DNA of 64,000 nucleotides from Clostridiales bacterium (GTDB lineage Bacteria > Bacillota > Clostridia > Lachnospirales > Lachnospiraceae), in assembly GCA_021202925.1 (NCBI GenBank), contig JAJQCD010000010.1:190527-254526 (forward strand), in the 5' to 3' direction. Position 1 is the stretch's first letter. Every line of letters begins with the position of its first letter. A program made the position numbers and the translations under genes. Shown here piece after piece: positions 15,783 through 26,400 of the stretch. The notes below the pieces were generated by a model. The model saw nothing but the letters and a program-made list of their open reading frames with translations, did not search any database and had not been told where the DNA came from.

Positions 15783-17087
15783 ATGACCAGTAGAAAAATT
15801 TTGTTAAAACAGGCCAACCTGATTACGGAGAAGGGTGAACTCCTTCTGAGCCGGGACGTCGCTGTGGCGGATGGGATCATCCGGGAAGTGAAAGACGGCG
15901 GAGAAATCCCGGAGACGGATTTTGACCAGGTGGTGGATTGCACCGGGCTTTACGTCACGCCGGGACTTGTGAATCTGCACTGTCACTGTGCCATGAATAT
16001 TTTCAAGGGAATTGCGGAAGATGTCGATGCGGATGCCTGGTTCAACGAACGCATCTGGCCCTATGAGAGCAAGCTGTCTGCCGAAGACGTCTATGTGGGG
16101 ACGAAGCTGGGAATTGCGGAGATGTTAAACTGCGGAGTCACGACGTTCGCGGATCACTATTTCGAAGAGGAGTCGGTGCTGCGCGCAGCCCTGGAGACGG
16201 GAATCCGGGTGGATCTGGCGCCTACGATCTTCGGCAGTGCGCTGGATTTTGAAGAGCGATTGGAGACGGTCAGCGCTTTCTGTGAGAGAAACCGCAGCAT
16301 CTCCGGACGCGTATCCCTGCGCCTGGGTCCGCACGCACCCTACACCTGTCCGCCGGATTCACTGAAGAAGATCGTAGCACGCGCAAAGAAACTGGATCTG
16401 GGGCTGCATCTGCATGTCTCTGAGACCAGTGAGCAGGTGAAACAGAGCCGGGAAATCTATGGGAAAACGCCTTTTGCAATGGCCGCAGAGGCCGGTGTCT
16501 TCGAGCGAAATGTACTGGTCGCTCATGGGCTCTGGATCGAAGAAGAGGATTTTCCATATCTGGGAGAGGAAACCTGGTTTGCTTTCTGCCCCAAGACCTA
16601 TCTGAAATTATCCATGGGGACAGGGCTGGCATTCCGGGAGAGAGGAAGACTCCATTACAGCTTTGGCACAGACGGCGCGGCCAGTTCCAACACGCTGAAT
16701 CCCTGCGAACAGGCGCGATGCTTTGCCCAGGCGGGGAAGTTCCTGGAGGGAGATCCCTGCGACTATGAGACACGAGAGGTGTGGAAAGCCCTGATGAACG
16801 GTCATCATGCCTTTTCCTTCCACAGTGGCCGGTTGGAAGCCGGATATGCGGCGGATCTGGCAATCTGGGATCTGAAAAAGCCGAATACCTGGCCGGTGTA
16901 TGATCCGCTCACAGCGATCCTGTACAGCAGTGAGCCTTCGAATGTGGCCTATACCATGGTAGACGGGGAGTTCTTAAAAGAACAGGGATGCCTGAAGCTG
17001 GACATAGAGGCACTCCTGGACGAGGGAGCTGCGGTGCAGAAAGAAATCGTGCGGCGTGGAAAAGGCCAGGCAAAGGTCTTTTACTAA
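15783..17087 (+). CDS. Amidohydrolase, MTA/SAH deaminase-like (TRZ/ATZ family)
   Basis: 434 aa from ATG 15783 (AAAGAAGG upstream). A metal-dependent amidohydrolase barrel: the first ligands are in GLVNLHCHCAMN, then HLHVSETSEQ, the His of LVAHGLW, and the Asp of SFGTDGAASSN. The segment WFNERIWPYE is typical of the 5'-methylthioadenosine/S-adenosylhomocysteine deaminase branch. The enzyme would deaminate a purine-like or related heterocycle in the cytoplasm. The exact substrate is uncertain because family members also include guanine, cytosine and chlorohydrolases. Adjacent to the MATE pump. Confidence 0.75.
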   Translation: MTSRKILLKQANLITEKGELLLSRDVAVADGIIREVKDGGEIPETDFDQVVDCTGLYVTPGLVNLHCHCAMNIFKGIAEDVDADAWFNERIWPYESKLSAEDVYVGTKLGIAEMLNCGVTTFADHYFEEESVLRAALETGIRVDLAPTIFGSALDFEERLETVSAFCERNRSISGRVSLRLGPHAPYTCPPDSLKKIVARAKKLDLGLHLHVSETSEQVKQSREIYGKTPFAMAAEAGVFERNVLVAHGLWIEEEDFPYLGEETWFAFCPKTYLKLSMGTGLAFRERGRLHYSFGTDGAASSNTLNPCEQARCFAQAGKFLEGDPCDYETREVWKALMNGHHAFSFHSGRLEAGYAADLAIWDLKKPNTWPVYDPLTAILYSSEPSNVAYTMVDGEFLKEQGCLKLDIEALLDEGAAVQKEIVRRGKGQAKVFY

Positions 17088-17126
17088 GACATGCAAAAAC
17101 AGACCATTTGCTGACATGACCGGCTA

Positions 17127-17155
17127 TTGCGGAACCGGGCGTATTCAGGTATAAT
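17127..17155 (+). promoter_or_regulatory. Sigma-A promoter of the lipoprotein gene
   Basis: TTGCGG, 17 bases, TATAAT, 36 bases before the start codon. Confidence 0.7.
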
Positions 17156-17191
17156 AACTCTGTCAGAAAACGACGATTCAGGGGGGAATAC

Positions 17192-18403
17192 ATGGATATG
17201 AAGCGATTATTAAAAAAGGGAATGGCGGGAGCGCTGGCGGTGCTGACAGCGGCTCAGCTATGCGGATGTTCCGCAGCGACTCCGGTGATTTCGGAATTGG
17301 AAGATAAATCCGTAAAAATCGTCAAAGACCTGCTGGAATTCGGAATTGGCCTGGTAAAGGGATCAGAGGATCAGGAGGATACGAATGCAGATGAGGAAAG
17401 TACCGCTCAGAATATGGATGCAGAACAACCGGAAGCAGCTGAAATGACGGAAGAAGAACGTATTCCGGACGAGGATATCGCTGAGGATGTTTTTCTGCAA
17501 AAGCTGGACAAACTGGTATCCGATTATGGGCTTTTCGGGAAACACCAGACAGGAACGATGACAACCTGGCAGGATGAGTGGTTTGAAGCCGAAGGAATAA
17601 TGGGAGCTGCGATTCAGGATTTCGATTCGGACGGAGTTCCGGAAATGCTGGTCTGTATTTCTGAAATGTGTGAAGACCATGCAGAGGATGGTTATTACCA
17701 TATCATGCTGTACATGTGGGAATGTGAGGAAGCCGAGGCTGTCCTGGCTGACAGCGTACCGTTTGCCGCTTACATTCAATCAGAGTATATGGACGGAAAT
17801 CTGTCCGAAGTGCTTTTTCGCGCGGCCAACTGGACCGAAGGAATCCAGGCACTCCAGATTGTACAGGTGGACGGATACAGCTATCTGATGTGTGAGGATC
17901 AGGAAGTGGCGTCTGCTTTTGCGGATGGATCCAGCCGCAGCTACTGGCTGATGTCTTACCGTGACGGAAGGCTGGAATATGATGCTTCCTTCACGCAGAC
18001 GGGAGGCGGAAGTTCGGATTTTGCCTATACCGGTTATCGGTTTGAAAAAGGAGCGTTGAGCAGCTCGGATTTGTATTTCAGTGAGTGGTATGAAGACAAC
18101 GCTTTGTTTGATAATTACGGGGAAGCCCTTTCTTCATTCTGGGAGGATTATGGTATTCTGGTCGAGGAAAGCAGGAGAGATGACAGCAGTGTTTACGATA
18201 CCTATGAGGCGTTTACATCGATCCTGTCTCCGGATAACGATGTCGCTTCGGTATTTGTGTTTACGAATACGCTGGTTTCGAGGGAATATGTCGGAGCAAG
18301 CTTTTCCACAATCGCGGGCTTCGAAGCCAATCTGACATGGGGAGATGAATTGCTGGAGCAGTATAGCGGAGAAAGTGAAAGTGGGACGGAAACAGAGAGT
18401 TAA
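17192..18403 (+). CDS. Predicted lipoprotein of unknown function
   Basis: 403 aa; GGGGGG ribosome site just before ATG 17192. The N-terminus is a short lipoprotein signal, MAGALAVLTAAQLCGC, with the lipobox LCGC. An acidic linker follows (about 45-95). The remaining 300 residues form a soluble extracellular domain with several aromatic-rich strands and FDSDGVPEML, a calcium-loop-like Asp cluster. I do not recognise the family. It is a single-gene transcript with its own promoter and terminator. Confidence 0.65.
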   Translation: MDMKRLLKKGMAGALAVLTAAQLCGCSAATPVISELEDKSVKIVKDLLEFGIGLVKGSEDQEDTNADEESTAQNMDAEQPEAAEMTEEERIPDEDIAEDVFLQKLDKLVSDYGLFGKHQTGTMTTWQDEWFEAEGIMGAAIQDFDSDGVPEMLVCISEMCEDHAEDGYYHIMLYMWECEEAEAVLADSVPFAAYIQSEYMDGNLSEVLFRAANWTEGIQALQIVQVDGYSYLMCEDQEVASAFADGSSRSYWLMSYRDGRLEYDASFTQTGGGSSDFAYTGYRFEKGALSSSDLYFSEWYEDNALFDNYGEALSSFWEDYGILVEESRRDDSSVYDTYEAFTSILSPDNDVASVFVFTNTLVSREYVGASFSTIAGFEANLTWGDELLEQYSGESESGTETES

Positions 18404-18420
18404 GTTTGCCATAGCAGCAG

Positions 18421-18457
18421 GGAAAAGGCGTCGGCCATAGCGGTCGACGCCTTTCCT
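18421..18457 (+). terminator. Intrinsic terminator after the lipoprotein gene
   Basis: GGAAAAGGCGTCG and CGACGCCTTTCC pair around GCCATAGCGGT; the T tract is short, so efficiency is uncertain. Confidence 0.65.
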
Positions 18458-18533
18458 GGTATCAGTCTTAGTGAAGAATCTGGATATATTCATTGCAGGA
18501 ATCGCTTCCATAATTTAATGAGAAATATTATCA

Positions 18534-18561
18534 TTGCAAAATAAGAATTCCGATGTATAAT
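18534..18561 (+). promoter_or_regulatory. Promoter of the PKS/NRPS biosynthetic operon
   Basis: TTGCAA, 16 bases, TATAAT, 54 bases before the GTG start of the first gene. No other strong promoter is seen through to 36207, and the genes are closely packed, so this probably drives the whole operon. Confidence 0.7.
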
Positions 18562-18590
18562 TAGCTATAGCTAACCCATGCTTTGCATGG
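18561..18590. promoter_or_regulatory. Two palindromes at the transcription start: candidate operators
   Basis: A perfect 14-bp palindrome TTAGCTATAGCTAA at 18561-18574 begins at the last base of the -10 box. It is followed by CCATGC-TTT-GCATGG at 18576-18590. Both lie over the expected start of transcription, where a repressor dimer would block initiation. No regulator gene is encoded in the operon. Confidence 0.5.
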
Positions 18591-18615
18591 ATGATCTTTG
18601 GGAGGAAGAGTACCA

Positions 18616-19827
18616 GTGAAGCTTAAATTTCTTGTTTTATACATTTCGCTTTTCGTAATGTTATTTATATTAATGGGATGCGCATCCAAATATGCAAAAG
18701 AAGAGAGCTCCGATGAATCATCATTTCAGACAAGTGTCATTTACGGAACGGTTCAGGCAGAAAATACGCAGGATATCGTAATTGATTTTACCGCTACGGT
18801 AAAAGAAATCAGCATAACGGAAGGGGATACGCTGAACGACGGTGACCCTATTCTTGTTCTGGACATATCGGATTATGAACATTCTATTCAGCAAAAGAAA
18901 TATGAACTGCAGGAATACAGAATAGCGCTTGCAGATGCGGCACGTCAGCAGGTTTCAGAAAAAGAGGAAATTAATTATATCGAAAACCAGTTGGAATTAA
19001 AAAAAGGATATCTCGAGAACAAAAATTCTCCGGAATTACTCACTCTGTATAATGAGATCAGTGCGCTTGAGGAAAAGCTTGCCGTGGATAAAAAAAGATA
19101 CGAAGCCGGGCAGGAACTTCTGAATATGGGGGGAGTATCTCAGATTGAATTAATGGAGTACAAATATACATATGAAGATACACTTGCATCGTATAACAAT
19201 GCTGTTTTGTCAGCGGATAACACAATCACTTCGTTGGAACAAGAGGTTTTATCGCTGGAAAGCCAGCTTCATTCACTGGAAGCAAGCATAAAAAACAGTG
19301 AATCCACAATAAAGGCTAACCGGGAAACATTGATTGTGAATATCAATTCGACACGTGATCAAATCAACAATATGGAAGAAAAACTGAATAAAAGTTACCT
19401 TCAGAATGGAACAATTGTTGCTCCCAGGGAAGGAACGATCGTGAGCGTCATTAATTGTGAAAAGGGCGAAGTTTTGTCAGCAGAAAGTGGAACGGTTCTG
19501 AAGCTTGTATATAACGACAGTCTTTATGTACAGGGAGAAGTTCTGGAGGATATGCTGTCATCGGTGCGGGTTGGCGATCAGGTTGATATCGCGCTTGCAG
19601 AAAGTGATGGGGACCGAGCGATAGACGGTACAATTATTCAGCTTTCGGATGTAGCGGTAGAAAAAGACGGGGATACTATTGTGATGGCTAAAATCCGGGT
19701 CGATCACGGCTATGATTATCTGAAAACAGGACTTTCTGTTGATATTTATTTAAAAGATAGAAACGATGAACCTGAGTCAGAAGAGGAAAGTGTAGCAATT
19801 GAAGAAGGAGAAGAGGCAGGGGAATGA
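18616..19827 (+). CDS. HlyD/MacA-type periplasmic-adaptor lipoprotein of the exporter
   Basis: 403 aa from GTG 18616 (GGGAGGAAG upstream; the TTG 18598 would overlap the ribosome site). A signal with lipobox LMGC anchors it outside the membrane. A beta-barrel/lipoyl half begins at GTVQAENTQDIVIDFTATVK. A long alpha-helical coiled coil spans about 80-265, then the second lipoyl half (GTIVAPREGTIVSV) and a barrel domain. In Bacillota such proteins pair with MacB-type ABC transporters, whose ATPase and permease lie at 31600-34576 in the same operon. It overlaps the next gene by ATGA. Confidence 0.82.
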   Translation: MKLKFLVLYISLFVMLFILMGCASKYAKEESSDESSFQTSVIYGTVQAENTQDIVIDFTATVKEISITEGDTLNDGDPILVLDISDYEHSIQQKKYELQEYRIALADAARQQVSEKEEINYIENQLELKKGYLENKNSPELLTLYNEISALEEKLAVDKKRYEAGQELLNMGGVSQIELMEYKYTYEDTLASYNNAVLSADNTITSLEQEVLSLESQLHSLEASIKNSESTIKANRETLIVNINSTRDQINNMEEKLNKSYLQNGTIVAPREGTIVSVINCEKGEVLSAESGTVLKLVYNDSLYVQGEVLEDMLSSVRVGDQVDIALAESDGDRAIDGTIIQLSDVAVEKDGDTIVMAKIRVDHGYDYLKTGLSVDIYLKDRNDEPESEEESVAIEEGEEAGE

Positions 19828-22232
19828 ATAGTATTGTTGATTTTCTGAAAAAGAATGATTCCATGACGGAAGGGTTGAATTTTTTCTATGGATCCGGACA
19901 TGAGGTCTTTATCAGCTATCACGATTTTATGAATAGGGCAAAGATGGTTCTTGGTTATCTTCAGAATATGGGAATGAGAGAAGGGGAAGAAGTTGTTTTT
20001 CAGATAGAGGATCCGCAAAAATTTCTCACTCTGTTCTGGGGCTGTGTGATGGGGAAGCTGATACCGGTTCCTGTACTTGTAGGCAATAACGATGAGCATA
20101 AAAGAAAAATCATAAAAATATGGGAAACTTTGCAATCGCCTTATCTGGCCATGACGGAAGATATTGTGGACAGATTAAAAGCAGACTTGCAAAGACTTTC
20201 GCCGGAGTGCTCTCTTGTGAGAGATTTTGACAGGAGGGCATTTACGGTCGAGGAAGCGATGAAAAGCGAAAAACCTGGTATCTGTTCCGAAATTGAGGAA
20301 GATGATTTATGTTTTATTCAATTCTCGTCAGGTTCAACCGGCGACCCAAAGGGCGTGATGCTGACACACAAAAACCTTATGACAAATACGAAAGATATTG
20401 TCAACGATTCTGGTTTAAGAAAGGACGATCGGATTCTCAACTGGATGCCGCTTACTCATGATATGGGCCTGATCGGCTGCAACCTTTCACCAACAAGAAT
20501 CGGGGCAACACAGACGGTAATGGCAACATCGCTTTTTGCGAGAAAACCTGTTTTGTGGTTGGAACTGATTGAGAAAGAAAAGATAACCGTTTCCTGTTTG
20601 CCTAATTTTGGCTGCCGATTGATTCTGAAATACTGGCAACGACAAAAGAGAAAAAGACCGGATGCCGATTATGATCTGTCTTCTTTGCGCCTGCTGTTTA
20701 ACGGAGCAGAACCTATTTCGTATGCACTGGAAACAGAGTTTCTCAATGAATTTGAGAAACATCATATGAATAAGAAATGTATGATGAACGTATATGGGAT
20801 GGCCGAGGCGAGCCTTGCTGTATGCTTTCCAATTCCTGGCGCTGAAATAGAGCCATACTATGTAAAACGAGAAAGCCTGAAAATCGGTCAAACGGTAGCG
20901 ATCGAAAATAATGCCAGTGCGTCGACGGTAACGTTGGTAGATGTCGGAAGTCCGATAGGAGATCTGGCAATGAAAATTGTGGATGATGATGGGAAAAAAC
21001 TTGGCGAAAATCAGGTGGGGTACATATGGATAAAAGGTGAAAATGTAACGAAGGGATATTATCATAATGAGAACATTACAGCGGAGACGATTACCGAAGA
21101 TGGTTATCTGAAAACCGGAGATGTTGGGTTTGTAACAGATGGGAAACTGATTGTTACAGGAAGAGCAAAGGACATTATATTTATTAATGGACAGAATTAT
21201 TATCCTCCTGATCTGGAGAGGGTTTGTGAAGGCATTGATTCAATCGAATTGAATACAGTGGCTGCATGTGGCGTGAGGCCGAATGGTGCTGAAAATGACC
21301 AGATCGCTATATTTATCCTTTCATCAGCGTCGATGGATCAGTTTTCTGTTACAGCCTGGAAAGTGAAACAGACACTCCTGAAAACAATGGGAATAGATGC
21401 TGACTATTTTGTGCCGATACATAAAATGCCGAAGACAACAAGTGGAAAATTGCAGAGATACGTTTTGGGAAGGAAGCTGGAGGCGGGCGAGTATAACGAC
21501 ATAATAGACGCGGTGAATCGGAAACTTTCAGAAAGGCGGGAGCGAACATTATCTGAAATAAAAATGCGCCATTTTCATACGAAAACAGAGGCAAAGCTTT
21601 TTGAAATTTGTGCCGAATTTGTTGATATGAGTGGAGCTGACACGACTAACAATTTTTCGCAGCTTGGATTCACATCCATGACCATGGTCAAGGTTTCAGA
21701 GAAGATAAAAAGCGAGTTTGGAAAGAGGATCGTGGCGGCTGATTTGTATGCGTATCCAACCATAGAAAAACTGGCGCATCTGATTGAGAATGACAGCAGC
21801 ATTGTAATCAGAAAAAATCGATTCAAGGCTCGGCTGGTCGATTACAGAAACGATGAACCGTCACCGTTAGAATTTGAGTTTGAGGGCGGGCAAGACGCGG
21901 ATGACAGGATCGAAAGTTTTTTGGAAAGCGCAATTGATGGAGATTTGGCTGTTGTATATGAGGAAAACAGTGCTGGTGTTGATTGCGTCGAAATATGTAA
22001 AGGCAGGCGAACCGTCATTGAAACCGTGACAGCGGAAAGCATGGAAACAGCGAGAATCGATTATCATGAGAAAGGCTTCAGCATTCTCATTGTGAGAGAT
22101 CGGGAACCGGGTGACATTAACCAATATTTCGACATCATCATTGAGGTGATCAAAGCAAGATACGGAGAAATTACGCTTTTTGTATTCAATAACAATGCAC
22201 TGAGGGCAGAACGGATCTGCGAAGCATTATAA
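19824..22232 (+). CDS. Fatty-acyl-AMP ligase (FAAL) with C-terminal acyl carrier domain: pathway initiation
   Basis: 802 aa. Residues 1-590 are an adenylate-forming domain with FSSGSTGDPKG at 167-177, the FAAL-like MPLTHDMGLIG, VYGMAEAS, and the terminal GKLQR lysine region. It resembles fatty-acyl-AMP ligases more than amino-acid adenylation domains. A carrier domain follows with the phosphopantetheine serine in LGFTSMT (Ser618). The last 110 residues are unassigned. It should activate a free fatty acid with ATP and load it on its own carrier, starting the assembly line. Start overlaps the stop of the adaptor gene (ATGA). Confidence 0.82.
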   Translation: MNSIVDFLKKNDSMTEGLNFFYGSGHEVFISYHDFMNRAKMVLGYLQNMGMREGEEVVFQIEDPQKFLTLFWGCVMGKLIPVPVLVGNNDEHKRKIIKIWETLQSPYLAMTEDIVDRLKADLQRLSPECSLVRDFDRRAFTVEEAMKSEKPGICSEIEEDDLCFIQFSSGSTGDPKGVMLTHKNLMTNTKDIVNDSGLRKDDRILNWMPLTHDMGLIGCNLSPTRIGATQTVMATSLFARKPVLWLELIEKEKITVSCLPNFGCRLILKYWQRQKRKRPDADYDLSSLRLLFNGAEPISYALETEFLNEFEKHHMNKKCMMNVYGMAEASLAVCFPIPGAEIEPYYVKRESLKIGQTVAIENNASASTVTLVDVGSPIGDLAMKIVDDDGKKLGENQVGYIWIKGENVTKGYYHNENITAETITEDGYLKTGDVGFVTDGKLIVTGRAKDIIFINGQNYYPPDLERVCEGIDSIELNTVAACGVRPNGAENDQIAIFILSSASMDQFSVTAWKVKQTLLKTMGIDADYFVPIHKMPKTTSGKLQRYVLGRKLEAGEYNDIIDAVNRKLSERRERTLSEIKMRHFHTKTEAKLFEICAEFVDMSGADTTNNFSQLGFTSMTMVKVSEKIKSEFGKRIVAADLYAYPTIEKLAHLIENDSSIVIRKNRFKARLVDYRNDEPSPLEFEFEGGQDADDRIESFLESAIDGDLAVVYEENSAGVDCVEICKGRRTVIETVTAESMETARIDYHEKGFSILIVRDREPGDINQYFDIIIEVIKARYGEITLFVFNNNALRAERICEAL

Positions 22233-22251
22233 AAGTGAGCGGGAGGTTGTT

Positions 22252-23403
22252 ATGAGTTATGGAATTGTTTTTACCGGTCAGGGTTCGCAAGTGCCATCTA
22301 TGGCAAAGGAGCTTATCAGAAATTATGCATCGGCGAAAGAACTGTTTTCAGAAGCTGACCATATCCTGGGCTATTCGTTGACGGCTCTTTGTTCAAATGA
22401 GGAGGACTACGACAGGCTGAATTATACCAGATTTTCCCAACCGGCTATATTTGTAACGGAGTATGCATTATTTTATGTTTTAAAGGAATATCTGCAGGAA
22501 AACGAATACTTACCGTCATTTATGGCGGGACATAGTCTGGGCGAGTATACAGCTCTTGCTTCCGGCGGGGTAATGAGTTTTGCTGACACGCTCAGGCTGG
22601 TGAGCAGACGTGGAGAATATATGAGCGCTTCAGCGGAAGAGATGGATAGTACAATGGTCGCTGTGTCAGGGATGCCGGATGATGCAACTTTAATTTTTGA
22701 CGATTATCTGCAAAAGCATCATGATATTTTTGTTGCCTGTGAAAACAGCAATACCCAGACAGTATATTCGATGCCTAAGAAATTGGTGAAGGAATTTGCA
22801 GGAGTTACTTCAAAGCAGGGTGCTCGAACGAAGGAACTCTCTGTAGAAGGTGGGTTCCACAGTGCGTTCATGTCTTCTGCAAAATGCAAACTGGAAGAAG
22901 AGGTGAAACGATATGATTTTAAGGAAGCAACCTGTCAGATATACGCAAATGTGAGTGGCGATGTATATCAATCCGTTGATGAAATAAAAAAGCTTCTTCC
23001 GGAGCAGTTGACAAACAGAGTACGATGGAAAGATATCGTGGAAAAAATCGTTGCTTCACGTCCGGACTTTGTGCTGGAAATAGGACCGGCTCCGGTTTTG
23101 TCATATGGTCTGAAAAAGGTCATGGCGGCAGAAAAAGTGATTCATGTGGGACCGACATCGGATATCACTGAGATATCCCGTGAAATCAGAGAAAGAACAA
23201 ACGAGAAAAACAGGAAGGAATTGAAGGGAATCGTCCGCGCTCTGGTTTGCAGCAAAAGCGACGGTACAATGGAAACGCTGTTGAGGAGAGAGCGTGCTTA
23301 TGATTATCTGATGGATCTGATTAAGGGAGGGGCTGTGGATAGCCGACAGGTAGCTGCCGCTAAAAACAGGTGCAGGGAACTGGTACAGAGGGTAGTCTTA
23401 TGA
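22252..23403 (+). CDS. Trans-acting malonyl/acyl transferase (AT)
   Basis: 383 aa with GGGAGG before the ATG. FabD/AT fold: GQGSQ at residues 9-13, the nucleophile serine in GHSLGEYTA, Arg in RRGEYM, and the second catalytic His in GGFHSAFM. About 85 extra residues follow the usual AT end (after EISREIRERT) and are helical; they may dock to the synthase. The KS protein that follows has no AT domain, so this freestanding enzyme should supply its extender unit (probably malonyl) in trans. It ends in an ATGA overlap with the next gene. Confidence 0.82.
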   Translation: MSYGIVFTGQGSQVPSMAKELIRNYASAKELFSEADHILGYSLTALCSNEEDYDRLNYTRFSQPAIFVTEYALFYVLKEYLQENEYLPSFMAGHSLGEYTALASGGVMSFADTLRLVSRRGEYMSASAEEMDSTMVAVSGMPDDATLIFDDYLQKHHDIFVACENSNTQTVYSMPKKLVKEFAGVTSKQGARTKELSVEGGFHSAFMSSAKCKLEEEVKRYDFKEATCQIYANVSGDVYQSVDEIKKLLPEQLTNRVRWKDIVEKIVASRPDFVLEIGPAPVLSYGLKKVMAAEKVIHVGPTSDITEISREIRERTNEKNRKELKGIVRALVCSKSDGTMETLLRRERAYDYLMDLIKGGAVDSRQVAAAKNRCRELVQRVVL

Positions 23404-26400
23404 GAAGCGTAAATAAAAAGGATATTGCCATTGTCAGTATGGCAGCGGTGATGCCACAGGCAAACAATCTGAAGGAGTATTGGAGCAATCTGTTTGAAGG
23501 GATTGACTGTATAAGGGAATTTCCTGTAAACAGAAAAAAAGACATAGCCGATTATGTCAGATTCCTGGGAGAAAAGGAAAATTATATTAAGGCTGGTTAT
23601 CTGGAACGTATCGATCAGTTTGATAATCGTTTTTTCAACCTTACACCAAAGGAAGCCATGCTGATGTCTCCTTCACAGAGAATCATCCTGGAAACGGCAT
23701 ATAAAGCTTTTACTGATGCAGGCTACGACCGACAGAAATTAAATAAAAGCAGAACAGGCGTATATGTTGGATATATAGGAGATAATGAGGGTTCTGTTTA
23801 CAGAAATATGCTGGAGAACCTTACAGATGAATTTTCATCGGTAGCCATGAGCGGAAATCTCTCGTCGATCATTGCCGGACGGATCAGTTATACATTTAAT
23901 CTTACCGGACCGTGTATGCTGATCGATACGGCCTGTTCTTCGTCGCTGGTTGCTCTTTATACGGCCTGCCGGGATATCAGAAATGGGTTGTGTGACATGG
24001 CCCTTGCCGGAGCGGTAAAGCTTTGTATGCTCCCGCTTGATTCTAAAGAAAAGATTGGAATTGAGTCATCGGATAACAAAACCAGAACATTTGATGAGCA
24101 TGCGGATGGAACAGGCATAGGCGAAGGGTGCGGCGCCGTTGTTGTGAAATCACTGGCCAGGGCAGAGCGTGACGGGGATTATATTTATGCTGTGATAAAA
24201 GGAGGATATGTAAATCAGGATGGCGCTTCTTCGGGAATAACGGCTCCGAATCCCGCCGCACAGCGCGATCTGTATTGGGGAGCATGGAAAGACGCCGGCA
24301 TCGATCCGGAAACCATTTCTTACATCGAAGCGCACGGAACGGGGACAACGCTCGGTGATCCGATTGAGATCGAAGGTTTGACTGGCGCGTTTAAAAAATA
24401 TACCGATAAAACTCAGTTTTGTGCGATTGGATCGGTTAAAACCAACATTGGACATTTATATGAAGCGGCCGGGATCGCTTCTGTCATCAAGACAGTACTG
24501 GCTCTGAACTTCGGGAAAATACCGAAAAGCCTTCATTTTGAAATGCCAAATCCGCAGATTGATTTTATTCATTCGCCTTTTTATGTATCAGGCGAGACCT
24601 CCGACTGGCAGAAAAACGGCGATACCTGTGTAGCCGGTGTATCTGCCTTTGGTTTCAGTGGTACCAACTGTCATCTGATTCTGGAAGAGTATACAGGCAG
24701 GGCAAAACCATATATGGAATCCATTGAGGAAAAACTGGAAAAAAGTACCACGATGATTTTTGACGAGAAACGGTTCTGGTTTCAAACAAAATATATGCCG
24801 GTTTCTTGCAAAAAGAAAGTGAAAGAAGAACATGAGAATCACGTAAAGTTATCTGGTAAGAAGAATATCTCGGAACTGGAACAAAAAATCGGGGATATGT
24901 GGTCGAAATATATGGGTTATGAAGAATTGAATGTTTTTGATGATTTTTTCCGTCTTGGTGGAGACTCCATTCTTGCGGCAAAAATTGTGGCTGATATACA
25001 GAAATCGATATCCGGCAAGGTGAAACCGTCGGATATGTTCACGTACCCTACGATAGCGGCAATTGCCGAACAAATAGAACATTTTCATTCGGGCAGACGT
25101 CAACAGATCCGAAGGCTTCCGGAGGCTTCCTGCTACAAATGCTCCGCAGAGCAGCAAAGATTATACATTGTGTATCAGATAGAAAACCGGGATGGAACCT
25201 ACAATATGCCGTTTGTTGCAGAGTTTGATACAATCATTAACCACGGCGCACTGGGGAGGGCTATAAAAACGGTTGTTGACCGGCACGAAACTCTGCGAAC
25301 CTGCTTTTTTGAACAAGACGGGCAGATATGGCAGAAAATCGAACCATGCCTGCAGTGGAAGCCGGAATTTGAAAGCATAAAAGAAACCGAGCTGGAAGCA
25401 AAGTTAATGGAATGCCTGCATCCGTTTGACCTGGAAAAGGCACCATTGATAAGAACGAAAATCTTCGAAACGGAAAGCAGAACCATATTGTTTGTGGACA
25501 TGCATCATATCATTTCAGACGGTACATCCATGGGGCTGTTTATAAAGGAAGTCATGGCGGTCTACAGAGGAGAACAACTGCCGGAGCTCGAAGTACAGTA
25601 TAAAGATTTTTCGGCATGGCAGGAGGAATTTTTAAAAAGTGAAGAGGTAAAAAGACAGGAACAATTCTGGCAGGATACTTTTGCAGATGGGATACCTTTG
25701 ATCAGGCTACCGCAGGATTTTGCCCATCCCTCAAACAGAACAACAAGGGGCGGTTCCTATTCTTTTGCAGGTACGGAAAGTGAGAGAAATGCGGTGGAAC
25801 TCTGTGCGCAAAAACACGCCTGTACCTCATTTGTTGTGCTTCTGGCTGCCTACTTTATTATGCTCCATAAGTTCAGCATGCAAAACTGTATTGTAGTGGG
25901 TTCGCCGGTCAGTGGAAGAACGCATTATCAGGCTGCCAACATGATCGGAATGTTTGTCAATATGATGCCATTTATGACAAAGATCGAAGATGATATGGAT
26001 GTTTCATTATTTATTGATCAGACCAAGGCTCTTGTCTATCGTGTATACGAAAACCAGGAATGCCAGTTTGAAACGATCGCCCGACTCAATGTGAAAAACA
26101 GAGTAGCAGGCAGAAATCCGGTTATGGATGTTATTTTCGCATACCAGAACATGGAACTCCCCAGTCTTGTACTGGATGGAAATCAGGCCAAATGTTACAG
26201 CCTGAATCAGGATTCAAAATATGACCTGATGCTTGAAATATATGACGATGAAAAGGGTTTTCGAATGAGGTTTGAATATTATAAAGAGATTTTCCGGGAA
26301 AATACGATAAAAGAATTTGCTGACGAATATAATCGTATTTTAGATGCCATGACAGGGAACGGCCAAAAGGAAACCATAGCCGATCTTTGTTACAGTGGAG

